DNA of 64,000 bases from Paenibacillus_V sp046244365 (GCF_046244365.1 NZ_CP176395.1:7874001-7938000), one strand, 5' to 3'. Shown: positions 53,068 to 62,206, numbered from the stretch's first letter. Numbers and translations are program-made. Notes: generated by a model not told the origin, from the sequence alone.

Positions 53068-53250
53068 TTCGTTTTGCTTTCCATGTGTCAAATGACTGTT
53101 AACTGAGCATTAAGATTATGTAAAGGCCGTTTTCGCTGCATAATTCGCCAACTTAACGGTCTTTTTGCTATAATAGAAGGGAATGATTCAAAATATATTG
53201 AACATATACAACGAATCCTAGGAACGGTTACGGGGGAAGGGAACGGTCCG

Positions 53251-53802
53251 ATGTCCCATAGCGAGGAAAGTCAGAACGCCGAACGGCGGCTTCGCATCAG
53301 AAGCAATATGATCGAAGCCATAGCGGAAACGATGGATTTATACGGCGGCACGCATTCGTCAGGCCAGCTGTACGGCATCATGTTCTTTGAGAACCGGCCC
53401 ATGACGCTCGACGAGATGAAAACGCAGATGAACATGAGCAAAAGCAATATGAGCTACGCCGTAAGAGCGCTCGTTGAATCCCAGATGGTCAAAAAGCTGG
53501 ACGAAAAGCAGGAGCGCAAAGAGCTGTACGCCGCGGAGGCCGATTTTTTTCTGGCGTTTCAAAATTTCTTCTCGCATAAGCTGCAGCGCGAAGTGGATGT
53601 GATGACGGAGGCGATCGACCAGGCTCTCCCCGAGTTAACCGAGCTGATTCTTGAAGAGCATATAGCCGATGAGGAACGGAAGCTTGCGCTTCAGGATCTG
53701 CATAAGCTCCGGCATGCGAAAAAATATTACGAGTGGCTGCAGCAGTTTGTCGACACGCTGCGCCGAGGGGAATTTTTCTTGGACAGCGCCGCTGAGAAGT
53801 GA
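53251..53802 (+). CDS. GbsR/MarR-type transcriptional regulator
   Basis: 183 residues. The GbsR pattern is clear: TMDLYGGTHSSGQLYGIMFFENRPMTLDEMKTQ, with MNMSKSNMSYAVRALVES as the winged helix. A C-terminal helical region follows. Known GbsR/OpcR proteins repress osmolyte (choline/betaine) genes. Here the divergent partner is the phosphonate-type ABC operon, which suggests control by an amine-containing ligand; that is inference. GGGGGAAGGGAA lies before the ATG. Confidence 0.88.
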   Translation: MSHSEESQNAERRLRIRSNMIEAIAETMDLYGGTHSSGQLYGIMFFENRPMTLDEMKTQMNMSKSNMSYAVRALVESQMVKKLDEKQERKELYAAEADFFLAFQNFFSHKLQREVDVMTEAIDQALPELTELILEEHIADEERKLALQDLHKLRHAKKYYEWLQQFVDTLRRGEFFLDSAAEK

Positions 53803-53842
53803 AAGCTGATAGTGCTATAGAAGGCGTTCTTTGCAAAACAAC

Positions 53843-53884
53843 AAAAAGACCATTCGCGAGCTTCATCTCACGAATGGTCTTTTG
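53843..53884. terminator. Bidirectional terminator
   Basis: AAAAGACCATTCGCGAG pairs with CTCACGAATGGTCTTTT (one mismatch) around a 6-base loop, with T-runs on both strands. It ends the GbsR transcript and may serve the leftward ATPase gene. Confidence 0.9.
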
Positions 53885-54022
53885 TTGCGGCTGGAGGAAT
53901 ACCGATCGTTTACTGGGCTAACGTTCTGCGATAGCTGAATCCCTCATTAGAAAAATGAGAACGTCCCTCTCATCTTGGACCGCAGGTACCCTCTCCTTGG
54001 TCTCCCGAACCCTCGCCTAAAT

Positions 54023-55759
54023 CTATGCTTCGGCAACAGCTACCCAATGCCCCTTCTTCACTTCTACGAAGCTCGAGCGTTCCAGGCCGTACGGATCCGC
54101 CTTCGAGGACTCCTGGTCAGCGGTGAACGTCTTCCGCGATTCCACCTTCGGGTCGGGAACCGGGATCGCCGCCAGCAGCGACTTCGTGTAGGCATGTTGA
54201 GGATTCTCGTACAGCTCCTCGCTCTCAGCCAGCTCCACGATTTTGCCCTTGTACATAACCGCCACGCGGTCGCTGATATGCTTGACCATCGACAGATCGT
54301 GGGCGATAAACAGATAGGTGAGGCCCAGTCGCTGCTGCAGCTCCTCCAGGAGCTTGACGATCTGCGACTGGATGGAGACGTCCAGTGCCGACAACGGCTC
54401 GTCGCACACGATAAATTCCGGCTCGATGGCAAGCGTGCGGGCGATGCCGATCCGCTGGCGTTGACCTCCCGAGAATTCATGCGGGTACCGCAGTGCATGA
54501 GCAGGGCTAAGCCCGACCATGTCGAGCAGCTCCTCGACCCGCTTCAGCCGAGCCTGCTTCCCGCTTGCTATCCGGTGCACGTCCAGCGCTTCGCCGATGA
54601 TGTCGACGATGCGGAGGCGCGGGTTAAGCGAAGCGTACGGATCTTGGAAAATCATCTGCATGTGGCGCCGCATCGTTTTCATTTCTCCGCGATTGAGCCG
54701 GTTCAGCGGGATTCCCTTGAAGAGTACTTCTCCCCCGGTCGGTTCGTTCAGACGAAGAATCGCTCGCCCCGTCGTCGATTTGCCGCTCCCGGATTCGCCT
54801 ACGACGCCAAGCGTCTCGCCGGCCCGAATATCGAAGCTGATATCGTTAACCGCCTTAACGATCTGCCCCTTCCCGAGGTCGAAATATTGCTTTAGCGACC
54901 GGACTTCCAGCAGCGCACGATTCTCGGCCGATCTCGCGATGAGCGAAGTCGGCTTCGGCTTCTTCTTCTCGTCCAACCGGGGCAGCGCGTTCAGCAGCCG
55001 CTTCGTATAAGGATGCTTCGGCGCGGAGAAAATCTCATCCGTCGTACCGGTCTCGACGATCTCGCCTTCCTTCATGACGACGACGCGGTCGCACATGCCG
55101 GCTACGACGCCCAAATCGTGCGTAATGAGGATGATCGAGGTGCCGAGCTTCAGCTGAAGCTCCTTCATCTGATGCAGGATCTGCGCCTGTATGGTCACAT
55201 CCAGCGAAGTTGTCGGTTCGTCGGCGATCAGCAACGAGGGACGGCAAGCGAGCGCGATGGCAATCATGACCCTCTGACGCATGCCGCCGGAAAATTCATG
55301 CGGATACTGCATATAGCGGGCTTCGCTATTCGGGATGCCGACCATCCGGAGCATCTCGATCGCTTCCCTGTACGCCTCCGGCTTGGAGAGCTTCCGGTGC
55401 TTGATTAGACTCTCCTCGATCTGTTTGCCGATCCGCATGGTCGGGTTGAGCGAAGACATCGGGTCCTGAAAAATCATTCCGATATCGCGTCCTCGGATCT
55501 GCTCCATCTCCAGATCGGTTTTGTAAGCCAAATTCTGGCCTTGGAACAGAACCTCTCCGCCCTTCACCATAGAAGGCGGCGAAGGCATCAGACGCATGAT
55601 CGTACGCGCCGTGACGCTCTTGCCGCTGCCGGATTCTCCGACGATCCCCAGCGTCTCGCCCTTCCGCACCTCGAAGCTCACACCCCGAACGGCTTCGATT
55701 TCCTTATCACGAGAATAAAACGAGACGGATAATTGGTTCACCTGCAATAACGTATCCAT
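54023..55759 (-). CDS. Oligopeptide ABC transporter ATPase, DppD-DppF fusion
   Basis: 578 residues with two full ABC domains. The first (1-260) has GESGSGKSVTARTI, FSGGMRQRVMIAIAL and LLIADEPTTSLD. The second (about 295-540) has GESGSGKSTTGRAI, FSGGQRQRIGIARTL and FIVCDEPLSALD, and each ends with the Opp-type HPYTKRLL or HAYTKSLL motif. This tandem ATPase would replace the separate OppD and OppF. It is transcribed away from the permease and binding-protein genes, sharing a 135-200 base divergent promoter region. Confidence 0.92.
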   Translation of the reverse strand: MDTLLQVNQLSVSFYSRDKEIEAVRGVSFEVRKGETLGIVGESGSGKSVTARTIMRLMPSPPSMVKGGEVLFQGQNLAYKTDLEMEQIRGRDIGMIFQDPMSSLNPTMRIGKQIEESLIKHRKLSKPEAYREAIEMLRMVGIPNSEARYMQYPHEFSGGMRQRVMIAIALACRPSLLIADEPTTSLDVTIQAQILHQMKELQLKLGTSIILITHDLGVVAGMCDRVVVMKEGEIVETGTTDEIFSAPKHPYTKRLLNALPRLDEKKKPKPTSLIARSAENRALLEVRSLKQYFDLGKGQIVKAVNDISFDIRAGETLGVVGESGSGKSTTGRAILRLNEPTGGEVLFKGIPLNRLNRGEMKTMRRHMQMIFQDPYASLNPRLRIVDIIGEALDVHRIASGKQARLKRVEELLDMVGLSPAHALRYPHEFSGGQRQRIGIARTLAIEPEFIVCDEPLSALDVSIQSQIVKLLEELQQRLGLTYLFIAHDLSMVKHISDRVAVMYKGKIVELAESEELYENPQHAYTKSLLAAIPVPDPKVESRKTFTADQESSKADPYGLERSSFVEVKKGHWVAVAEA

Positions 55760-55923
55760 ATAGTCACCTGCGTCTAAGTAGTAGATTTGTGAAATATAAT
55801 TTCATCGTTTTTTGGGGAGTTGTTGACTTTTATCAACCCTCATCATAAAATCTACTATATCGATCGGAATAATGCAAATTACAAATTAAAAGAATGCCAG
55901 TTACTGAAAGGGAGCGTACAAGC

Positions 55924-57366
55924 TTGATAGGGCAAACGATCGCAACAGACTCCCCTCTCGTTGACCGACTCGGGAACATCTACTCTAAAATGTTACTTCA
56001 TCCGGCTTATCGCTTCCTGCTGCTGCTCGCAGGGGCACCCGTAACTGTTATCGTCGGCATCGTTTACCTATATCGACGCAAGAGGAACGATCATCAGGAA
56101 CTTCGCCAAAGCCTGGAACGCAAGCTGCTGGAGTCCGGCTACAGGGACCGGATCTTAACGGAAACGAAGGAGCAGTTGACCCGGAAGCATCATTTTTTCA
56201 ACCAGCACGTGGATCGGAAGCAGCTGGAGCATGAAGCGGAACGCATAACCGCCGAGAAGTTCAAGGAAGCTCTGCATCGGCAGGTCGAAGCTCGTCTGGA
56301 GCAGCGCCACCAGACTCCGGTCACGTTTGCTGAGACGTTCCGGATGTTGATCGATAACCCGGCGTTTCTGGCCGTGTCCTTCCTGCCGGGCATCCTGATG
56401 TATGCGCTGATCGGGATCTACGGCAATGCATATCTGAAGTACATCTTGGAGCGGCTGGTCATGACGGTGTTCGTCATCTTCGGCGTCGCCTTCCTGGTCT
56501 TCACCATCCTGTATATAGCGCCGATGGACCCGGCCGCCAATATCCTCGGGGAAACCGCGACCGCCGAGCAGATAGCCGCTTTCAACAAGCTGTATGGACT
56601 GGATCAACCTTATCTGGTTCAGCTCTGGGATACGCTGAAGGGCATCCTGACTTTCGATCTCGGCAAGTCGTTTGCCGGCAATGAGGACGTTACGACAGCC
56701 ATCGCTAATAAATTTCCCGTGACTATGACGCTCACGGTCATATCCACGATCGTCGCGGTGCTTATTGCCCTGCCGATCGGCATCGTATCGGCGACGCGGC
56801 CGAATTCGTTTTTCGACTATACGTTTATGTTCATTGCCCTGCTCGGCTTGTCGATCCCTAATTTCTGGCAAGGCTTGATCTTCATCCTGAACTTCTCGAT
56901 CAAGCTGCAATGGCTGCCCGCCACCTATAATCCGCATAACTGGGTATCGATGATCATGCCTATTATCGTTCTGGGCACGGGGTTAACGGCCGCAGTCGCG
57001 CGGATGACCCGCTCCTCCACGCTCGAGGTCATCCACGAGGATTATATTACGACCGCCAAAGCCAAAGGTTTGTCTCGCAGGCGGGTCCTGTGGAAGCACG
57101 CGGTAGGCAACGCGCTGATCCCGATCATTACGGTCATCGGGCTTCAGTTCGGCGGAATGCTCGGAGGAGCGGCCGTTACCGAGAAGGTATTCAATATTAA
57201 CGGCATCGGGAGTTTCATCGTGGACAAGCAGTTTATCCCGGACATCCCCGCTATTATGGGCGGCGTCGTATACACCGCGATCGTAATCTCCATCGTCAAT
57301 GTCGTTATCGATATTCTGTATGCGTTTTTCGATCCAAGAATCCGTTCAAAGATGAAACAATATTAG
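55924..57366 (+). CDS. Oligopeptide ABC transporter permease (OppB-like) with N-terminal extension
   Basis: 480 residues from the TTG at 55924, which has GAAAGGGAG 9 bases upstream (an ATG at 55894 has little support). The first 170 residues are extra: a membrane helix (YRFLLLLAGAPVTVIVGIVYLY), a charged coiled-coil-like stretch of about 75 residues (RRKRNDHQELRQSLERKLLE onward) and another helix. The usual OppB part starts at YILERLVMTVFVIFGVAFL and includes the EAA loop EDYITTAKAKGLSRRRVLWKHAV and the final FFDPRIR. It forms the channel with the next gene. Confidence 0.88.
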   Translation: MIGQTIATDSPLVDRLGNIYSKMLLHPAYRFLLLLAGAPVTVIVGIVYLYRRKRNDHQELRQSLERKLLESGYRDRILTETKEQLTRKHHFFNQHVDRKQLEHEAERITAEKFKEALHRQVEARLEQRHQTPVTFAETFRMLIDNPAFLAVSFLPGILMYALIGIYGNAYLKYILERLVMTVFVIFGVAFLVFTILYIAPMDPAANILGETATAEQIAAFNKLYGLDQPYLVQLWDTLKGILTFDLGKSFAGNEDVTTAIANKFPVTMTLTVISTIVAVLIALPIGIVSATRPNSFFDYTFMFIALLGLSIPNFWQGLIFILNFSIKLQWLPATYNPHNWVSMIMPIIVLGTGLTAAVARMTRSSTLEVIHEDYITTAKAKGLSRRRVLWKHAVGNALIPIITVIGLQFGGMLGGAAVTEKVFNINGIGSFIVDKQFIPDIPAIMGGVVYTAIVISIVNVVIDILYAFFDPRIRSKMKQY

Positions 57367-57378
57367 CAGGTGGCAACC

Positions 57379-58887
57379 GTGAAAATAACTCAACTTACCA
57401 AACATGAAGCCCGATTCCGGCTGAGCAGTTGCCCGGAATACAGTCAAGCCGGCTTCTCCTTCGTCGCTTCTCTCGGGATCGCACTGTTGTTGCTGCTGAA
57501 CAGCTACGACTGGTCCGACGCGGTCTTGAAGCCGGCCGTCCTGACCGCTTGCATCGCTTATCTGGTTTTTGGGCTGCTGCAGCTAGCGGTGATGTCCCTT
57601 ATCAGGAAGGACCTGCTTCGTAACGGCGAGCTGCGGCGGGCCACGCGCCGGCTAGGCTACGTGCTGCTGCTCAGTTTGCTGACCGCCAATATCTTCGTCG
57701 GGACTGCGGCTTTCCAGCTGGTCAAGCGCAAGAAGAGCGCCGCCTATACGCTGGCCTTCTATACGCTGCTTACGACCGTGTTCGTATTCGCCGTCTCGGC
57801 CTTGAACATATTCAAGCCTTACGTTGCCAATACGTTCCTGCCAGGAATGTCGCTGCTCCTGGTCGCGGCCGTACTCCAGTTGATCGCCTTACTGCTGGTG
57901 GCCCGCCACGCGGAAGACAAGATCCTGCCCAAGCGGATGTGGATCGTCGCCGTCGTGCTGCTCGCTACTTCCGTATCGGGCAATCTGTTCTCCCTGTTCC
58001 TTGGCATCCTGTTGATCGCCAAGCTGCGCGACAAAGGGTATTCGTCAGGCTCAAAGCTTAGCAATGCCGTCGAGCGCCTGTCCAGAAGCTCCACCTCGAT
58101 GCTCGGCCTGTTTTTTATCGGCTTGCTGCTGGCCATCGCCGTGTGCAGCTACTTAACGTTCGATTACGGAATGGCGGTCGATAACAACTACGGTGCGATT
58201 CTGCAGTATCCGAGCTTGGCTCACCCACTCGGCACCGACAATTTCGGCCGCGACTTGTTCTCCCGAATCGTGTTCGGCGCACGGATTTCGCTTTTCGTCG
58301 GCATCCTGTCCACGCTCATCCCGGTCGTGATCGGGGGCTTACTGGGTGCGATCTCCGGTTATTACGGCCGGCAGACCGATAACGTCATCATGCGGGCGCT
58401 CGACATCCTATACGCCATTCCGGGCATTCTGCTTGCGATTGCGATCATCGCGGCATTCGGCGCCAACACGGTGAACCTTATTCTGGCGCTGAGCGTCGGT
58501 GCGATTCCCACTTACGCCCGGACGATGAGGGCGAACGTCATGCTCGTCTCTACGCTCGAATACGTACAGGCAGCACGGGCTTTCGGCTCCGGCGATCTGT
58601 CGATTCTGTTCAAGCATATCGTTCCGAACGCCATCTCCCCGATGATCGTCAAATCGACGTTGACCATCGGCGGCGCGGTGATCTCGACCAGCAGCTTGAG
58701 CTACCTCGGGCTCGGCGTCGAGCCGCATATCCCGGAGTGGGGCAACATCCTAAAGGTCGGCAGCGCGTATCTGGAGACGCATTCGTTTACGGCCATCTAT
58801 CCGGGTCTGGCTATCATCGCGCTGGTCCTCTCCTTCAACTTCCTGGGGGACGGGCTCCGCGACGCGCTCGATCCGAAGGTGGAATAA
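57379..58887 (+). CDS. Oligopeptide ABC transporter permease (OppC-like) with multi-helix N-terminal extension
   Basis: 502 residues from the GTG at 57379 (AGGTGG upstream; an earlier GTG at 57370 lacks a site). The OppC core starts near residue 235 (SMLGLFFIGLLLAIAVCSYL), with the signature HPLGTDNFGRDLFSRIVFGARISL and the EAA loop LEYVQAARAFGSGDLSILFKHIVPN. The first 230 residues hold about six extra hydrophobic segments with a KRKKSAAYT loop. A normal OppC is about 300 residues. It starts 12 bases after the OppB gene. Confidence 0.88.
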   Translation: MKITQLTKHEARFRLSSCPEYSQAGFSFVASLGIALLLLLNSYDWSDAVLKPAVLTACIAYLVFGLLQLAVMSLIRKDLLRNGELRRATRRLGYVLLLSLLTANIFVGTAAFQLVKRKKSAAYTLAFYTLLTTVFVFAVSALNIFKPYVANTFLPGMSLLLVAAVLQLIALLLVARHAEDKILPKRMWIVAVVLLATSVSGNLFSLFLGILLIAKLRDKGYSSGSKLSNAVERLSRSSTSMLGLFFIGLLLAIAVCSYLTFDYGMAVDNNYGAILQYPSLAHPLGTDNFGRDLFSRIVFGARISLFVGILSTLIPVVIGGLLGAISGYYGRQTDNVIMRALDILYAIPGILLAIAIIAAFGANTVNLILALSVGAIPTYARTMRANVMLVSTLEYVQAARAFGSGDLSILFKHIVPNAISPMIVKSTLTIGGAVISTSSLSYLGLGVEPHIPEWGNILKVGSAYLETHSFTAIYPGLAIIALVLSFNFLGDGLRDALDPKVE

Positions 58888-59021
58888 GGCTGCCGTCCCT
58901 AAGAGGCAAGACATTCGGAATCCTCATTCATATTTGATCTACCTTCTACGTTTCAAAACATGCAGGGACGAAGAATGAATGTGCATTCATATATCATTTT
59001 TTTCATCAGGAGGGAATCAAA

Positions 59022-60851
59022 TTGAAGAGAAAAAGTAAATTGCTCATCCCCATGATCCTAGGCGCATCGCTTATGATGAGCGCGTGCACTTTGACGACTA
59101 AGGACGACAAGACGCAATCGCAAGCGCCTTCGGGACAGCCGGCGGTCGACAGCAACCCGGTCGATATCGAGCTGCTGGCCATGAGCTCCGGAGAGACGGA
59201 CGTTAACATCATTCGCGATCAACTGACGAAGAACGGCTTCAACGTCAAGCTGAACATTCAGCCGGACTATGGCACGTTCAAGGCGCAGCAGGACGCAGGC
59301 AATTATGACATCGCCCTGTCGAGCTGGACCACCGTAACCGGCAACCCGGACTACGCCGTGCGTTCGGTGTTCAAGACCGGCGGCGACTACAGCATCTTGG
59401 CCGACACGGAGATCGACGAACTGATTGACAAAGCTTCGACGCAGACGCAAGGGCAGTTCACAGACACGTACAAACAGCTTGAGCAGAAGCTTGTATTCGA
59501 CAAGGCGTATATCGCGCCTCTGTACATTTCGGTCAAATCGCAAGCTTTTAATCAGGAAGTCCTGAAAAAGGAGTCCGTACGGCTGTCGAAATCCCGCTCC
59601 CTCCCATGGGAAGAGCTCGATTTCAAGGATGCCGCGAAGCGCGCGAAAGACCCGATCATCCTGCAATCGACGCAGCCGACCTTGACTTCGCTTGACCCGA
59701 TCAAAGGAAATGACGGCTCGATCAACATCATCAACACGAACATGTACGTACGCTTGCTTAACCTGACGGATGACGACAAGCTGACGGCCGAAGGCTCCCT
59801 GTCGTATAACTTCGCAATAGCCGAAGGCAATTCCGACTATTACTTCATCCTGCGGGACGACATCAACTTCGCTCAAATCAAGGATAAGCTGGCCGTCGAT
59901 ACGGGCGAGCGCGTAGGCGCGGACGATGTCATCTTCTCTCTTCTTCGCGCGAAGGACAAAAATTCGGTACCGAACCACCGTACGTACACGCTGCATGAGC
60001 ACATCAAGAACGCAGAGCTCGTAACCGATCCGGCTGTTCTGGAATCGATCAAGCAATCCGGCAGTTCCGAAACGGTTAAAGCCGGTCTGGAGAAGGGGTT
60101 GGGCGCCAAAATCTCCGGTCTTGTCTCCGACAAGAAACAAGCAAACAGCAAAGAAGGCAACTATCAAGTCGTGAAGCTGACGACGACGAAGCCGTTCCCG
60201 CAAGTGCTGAACTACCTGGCTCACCAATCGGCCGGCATCGTGTCCAAGAAGCAAGTCCAGAGCATCAACACGTATGACGTTGCCAAATTCGACGTGAACA
60301 AAGACATCCCTTACGGCGATCAAAACACGGTAACCGAGGGCGCTAAATACAACAACACCCTGTTCACGAGCGGTCCGTACATCCTGTCTTACAAAAACGA
60401 TTACGAAGCGATCTTCCTTAAAAATCCGGCTTACATGGCGGGCACGAAACACGAGCCGAAGGTTAACAACATTAAAGTCCGCTTTATCAAAGACGCCGAC
60501 AGCTCGCTATCCGCGCTGCGCAGCAGTGAGATTCACCTGTACTATGGCGTGTCGGAGACGAAGTTCGACATCGTCAAGGGCGACAGCAAGCTCTCGCTGC
60601 AGACCATCCCGAGCAACGCCGTCTCGTACCTGCTGTTCAACACCAAAAACCGTGAAGTGGCGAAAAGCGCCGACCTGAGAAAAGCGGTGCTCTACTCCAT
60701 CAATCAAGACGAGTTCCTCGCTTACTACAAAAACAATAAATTCAAAGCCGTATCGACGGTCAGCCCGATCGTCAAAACCGGCCTTGAGCTTAAAGCCGAT
60801 GCCGGCAAAGTCAAAGAGTTCCTGAACGCTTACAAAGCAAGCAAAAAATAA
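59022..60851 (+). CDS. Family 5 peptide-binding lipoprotein with apparently permuted lobes
   Basis: 609 residues. A lipoprotein signal ends at LMMSAC (Cys22). Residues 47-185 look like the part that normally ends these proteins (FNVKLNIQPDYGTFKAQQDA, then YDIALSSWTTV, IDELIDKAS and KAYIAPLYISVK). From about 205 the part that normally begins them follows (LTSLDPIKGND, then LRDDINFAQIKDK, RVGADDVIFSLLRAKD), running through SGPYILSY and LLFNTKNREVAKSADLRKAVLYSINQDEF to the end. The TTG start follows AGGAGGG. It is the binding protein for the permeases just upstream. Confidence 0.88.
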   Translation: MKRKSKLLIPMILGASLMMSACTLTTKDDKTQSQAPSGQPAVDSNPVDIELLAMSSGETDVNIIRDQLTKNGFNVKLNIQPDYGTFKAQQDAGNYDIALSSWTTVTGNPDYAVRSVFKTGGDYSILADTEIDELIDKASTQTQGQFTDTYKQLEQKLVFDKAYIAPLYISVKSQAFNQEVLKKESVRLSKSRSLPWEELDFKDAAKRAKDPIILQSTQPTLTSLDPIKGNDGSINIINTNMYVRLLNLTDDDKLTAEGSLSYNFAIAEGNSDYYFILRDDINFAQIKDKLAVDTGERVGADDVIFSLLRAKDKNSVPNHRTYTLHEHIKNAELVTDPAVLESIKQSGSSETVKAGLEKGLGAKISGLVSDKKQANSKEGNYQVVKLTTTKPFPQVLNYLAHQSAGIVSKKQVQSINTYDVAKFDVNKDIPYGDQNTVTEGAKYNNTLFTSGPYILSYKNDYEAIFLKNPAYMAGTKHEPKVNNIKVRFIKDADSSLSALRSSEIHLYYGVSETKFDIVKGDSKLSLQTIPSNAVSYLLFNTKNREVAKSADLRKAVLYSINQDEFLAYYKNNKFKAVSTVSPIVKTGLELKADAGKVKEFLNAYKASKK

Positions 60852-60870
60852 AGAGTTCAAAAGACAATCA

Positions 60871-60922
60871 AAAGAGACTGCCTCAACCGTCGCGGATGCT
60901 GACCGGGGCAGTCTCTTTCTTC
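60871..60922 (+). terminator. Terminator after the binding-protein gene
   Basis: AAAGAGACTGCC pairs with GGCAGTCTCTTT around a 24-base loop, followed by CTTC. Read-through to the next gene is possible. Confidence 0.8.
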
Positions 60923-60960
60923 AAACACTCGCCAACGCCTATAAAAAGGAGCGATCATTC

Positions 60961-61416
60961 ATGTCTTCTTCCGAGAAACATCCAATCAAGCTGTCGCAGT
61001 GGGACGCCCTCATGCTGGAATCGCTAAACGCATACGGTTGGTCCAAGGAGGAGCTGCTCCGCCGCATCCATGCAGACGAGTTGCCTCAGGACGAGAGCAG
61101 ATTCCAGTTCGACTACAAGCTATTGACCGCATCGGCCGCCAGCGACCCGACCGCCTTCGAAGACGCCGTCTACAACGGCTACCGGATCAAGTTCAACACG
61201 CTGCGGGGCATCTCCAGCTGGATTCTGCTCGCCTTAGGCGAGGAAGCCGAGCTCGGGCTGGAGCCCGGACAAGAGTCGATCTCCGCCAAGCTCCGTGCGG
61301 AGGAGCGCGACCGTCTGGCTTCCACGCTGTCTTACGGCTGGGTCATTCACGGCGAGCACCAAGGAGCGGCCGGCGAGAAGTCGGCCTATCGCATCGAGCC
61401 GCTGCACCGGTTTTAA
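60961..61416 (+). CDS. Conserved hypothetical protein downstream of the peptide ABC genes
   Basis: 151 residues, acidic and soluble, with a strong AAAAAGGAG before the ATG. I do not recognise the family. The N-terminal half is helical (SQWDALMLESLNAYGWSKEELLRRI) and the second half ends YGWVIHGEHQ...YRIEPLHRF. No Cys. Its place 38 bases after the transporter terminator, in the same direction, suggests a link to the peptide system, but a separate transcript is possible. Confidence 0.7.
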   Translation: MSSSEKHPIKLSQWDALMLESLNAYGWSKEELLRRIHADELPQDESRFQFDYKLLTASAASDPTAFEDAVYNGYRIKFNTLRGISSWILLALGEEAELGLEPGQESISAKLRAEERDRLASTLSYGWVIHGEHQGAAGEKSAYRIEPLHRF

Positions 61417-61441
61417 CGAGACGCAACCCCTTTTGCGCATC

Positions 61442-61469
61442 GAGGCTGCCGGTCCATGCCGGCAGCCTC
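61442..61469 (+). terminator. GC-rich hairpin after the hypothetical gene
   Basis: GAGGCTGCCGG and CCGGCAGCCTC form a perfect 11-bp stem 26 bases past the stop. The T-run is poor, so termination may be inefficient. Confidence 0.65.
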
Positions 61470-61607
61470 CTCCGAGTTGATTATTGAGCTCTCGTTCTCG
61501 TTAGTTGAATGCCAATCCCATCTGGATATACTTCACACCTCTTAATAATAACTCCTTATTCTTGTGTTTTTTATGCTCATGTGTATTAGATTACGATATA
61601 TACTATT

Positions 61608-62060
61608 ATGAACTCCAAAAAAGAAAGAGAGTGTGGAAATTTGAAGATTAGAGTAGCAAGTGAAGTAGACTATCCTGAATTAAGACAGATATATCTTGAA
61701 TCACGTCGTAAGAGTTTTGATTGGATGAGTGCAAAAGAAATGATTTTAGAAGACTTTGATACGCACACTAGAGGAGAGTATATTATTTTAGCAGAAGAAG
61801 ATACTCATATCATGGGATTTGCCTCTTTGTACTTGCCAAATGATTTTATTCATAATTTATTTGTTCACCCTGATTTTTTAGGTAAGGGTATTGGTAGTAA
61901 GTTACTTAATGCTGCCATAGAGAAAATGAATAAACCATTGACATTGAAATGTGTATCTGAAAATAAAAAGGCAATGAGTTTCTATGAGAATAATGGTTGG
62001 AAGAAAGTTGTTGAACAAGGTGGTCCAGGAGAAAAATATTGGATTATGGTGTATGAATAA
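61608..62060 (+). CDS. GNAT family N-acetyltransferase (AT-rich, likely acquired)
   Basis: 150 residues if the ATG at 61608 is used; a TTG at 61641 (MKIRVASEVDYPELRQIYLE) is a fair alternative. The acetyl-CoA loop is FLGKGIGSKLL, preceded by NLFVHPDFL, and the C-terminal strand FYENNGWKKV is typical. The gene is strikingly AT-rich compared with its left neighbours and uses AT-ending codons, so it was probably acquired. The substrate is unknown. Confidence 0.88.
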   Translation: MNSKKERECGNLKIRVASEVDYPELRQIYLESRRKSFDWMSAKEMILEDFDTHTRGEYIILAEEDTHIMGFASLYLPNDFIHNLFVHPDFLGKGIGSKLLNAAIEKMNKPLTLKCVSENKKAMSFYENNGWKKVVEQGGPGEKYWIMVYE

Positions 62061-62206
62061 AATATAATTTTATATTTATGAACCCCTTACTTTTATTCTT
62101 TTGCAGGGTAGGTTGAACGAGGGAAGTTGTTCAGCATTACTGCCCGTTACTTAAGCGAAAGGCTGCCGATTGCTGGCAGTCTGTTACCTTCTTGAAATAG
62201 AAAATT

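Noticed and set aside
59058..60452. Minus-strand open frame opposite the peptide-binding lipoprotein
   Set aside because: Shadow frame; the plus-strand protein has a lipobox, a ribosome binding site and family motifs.
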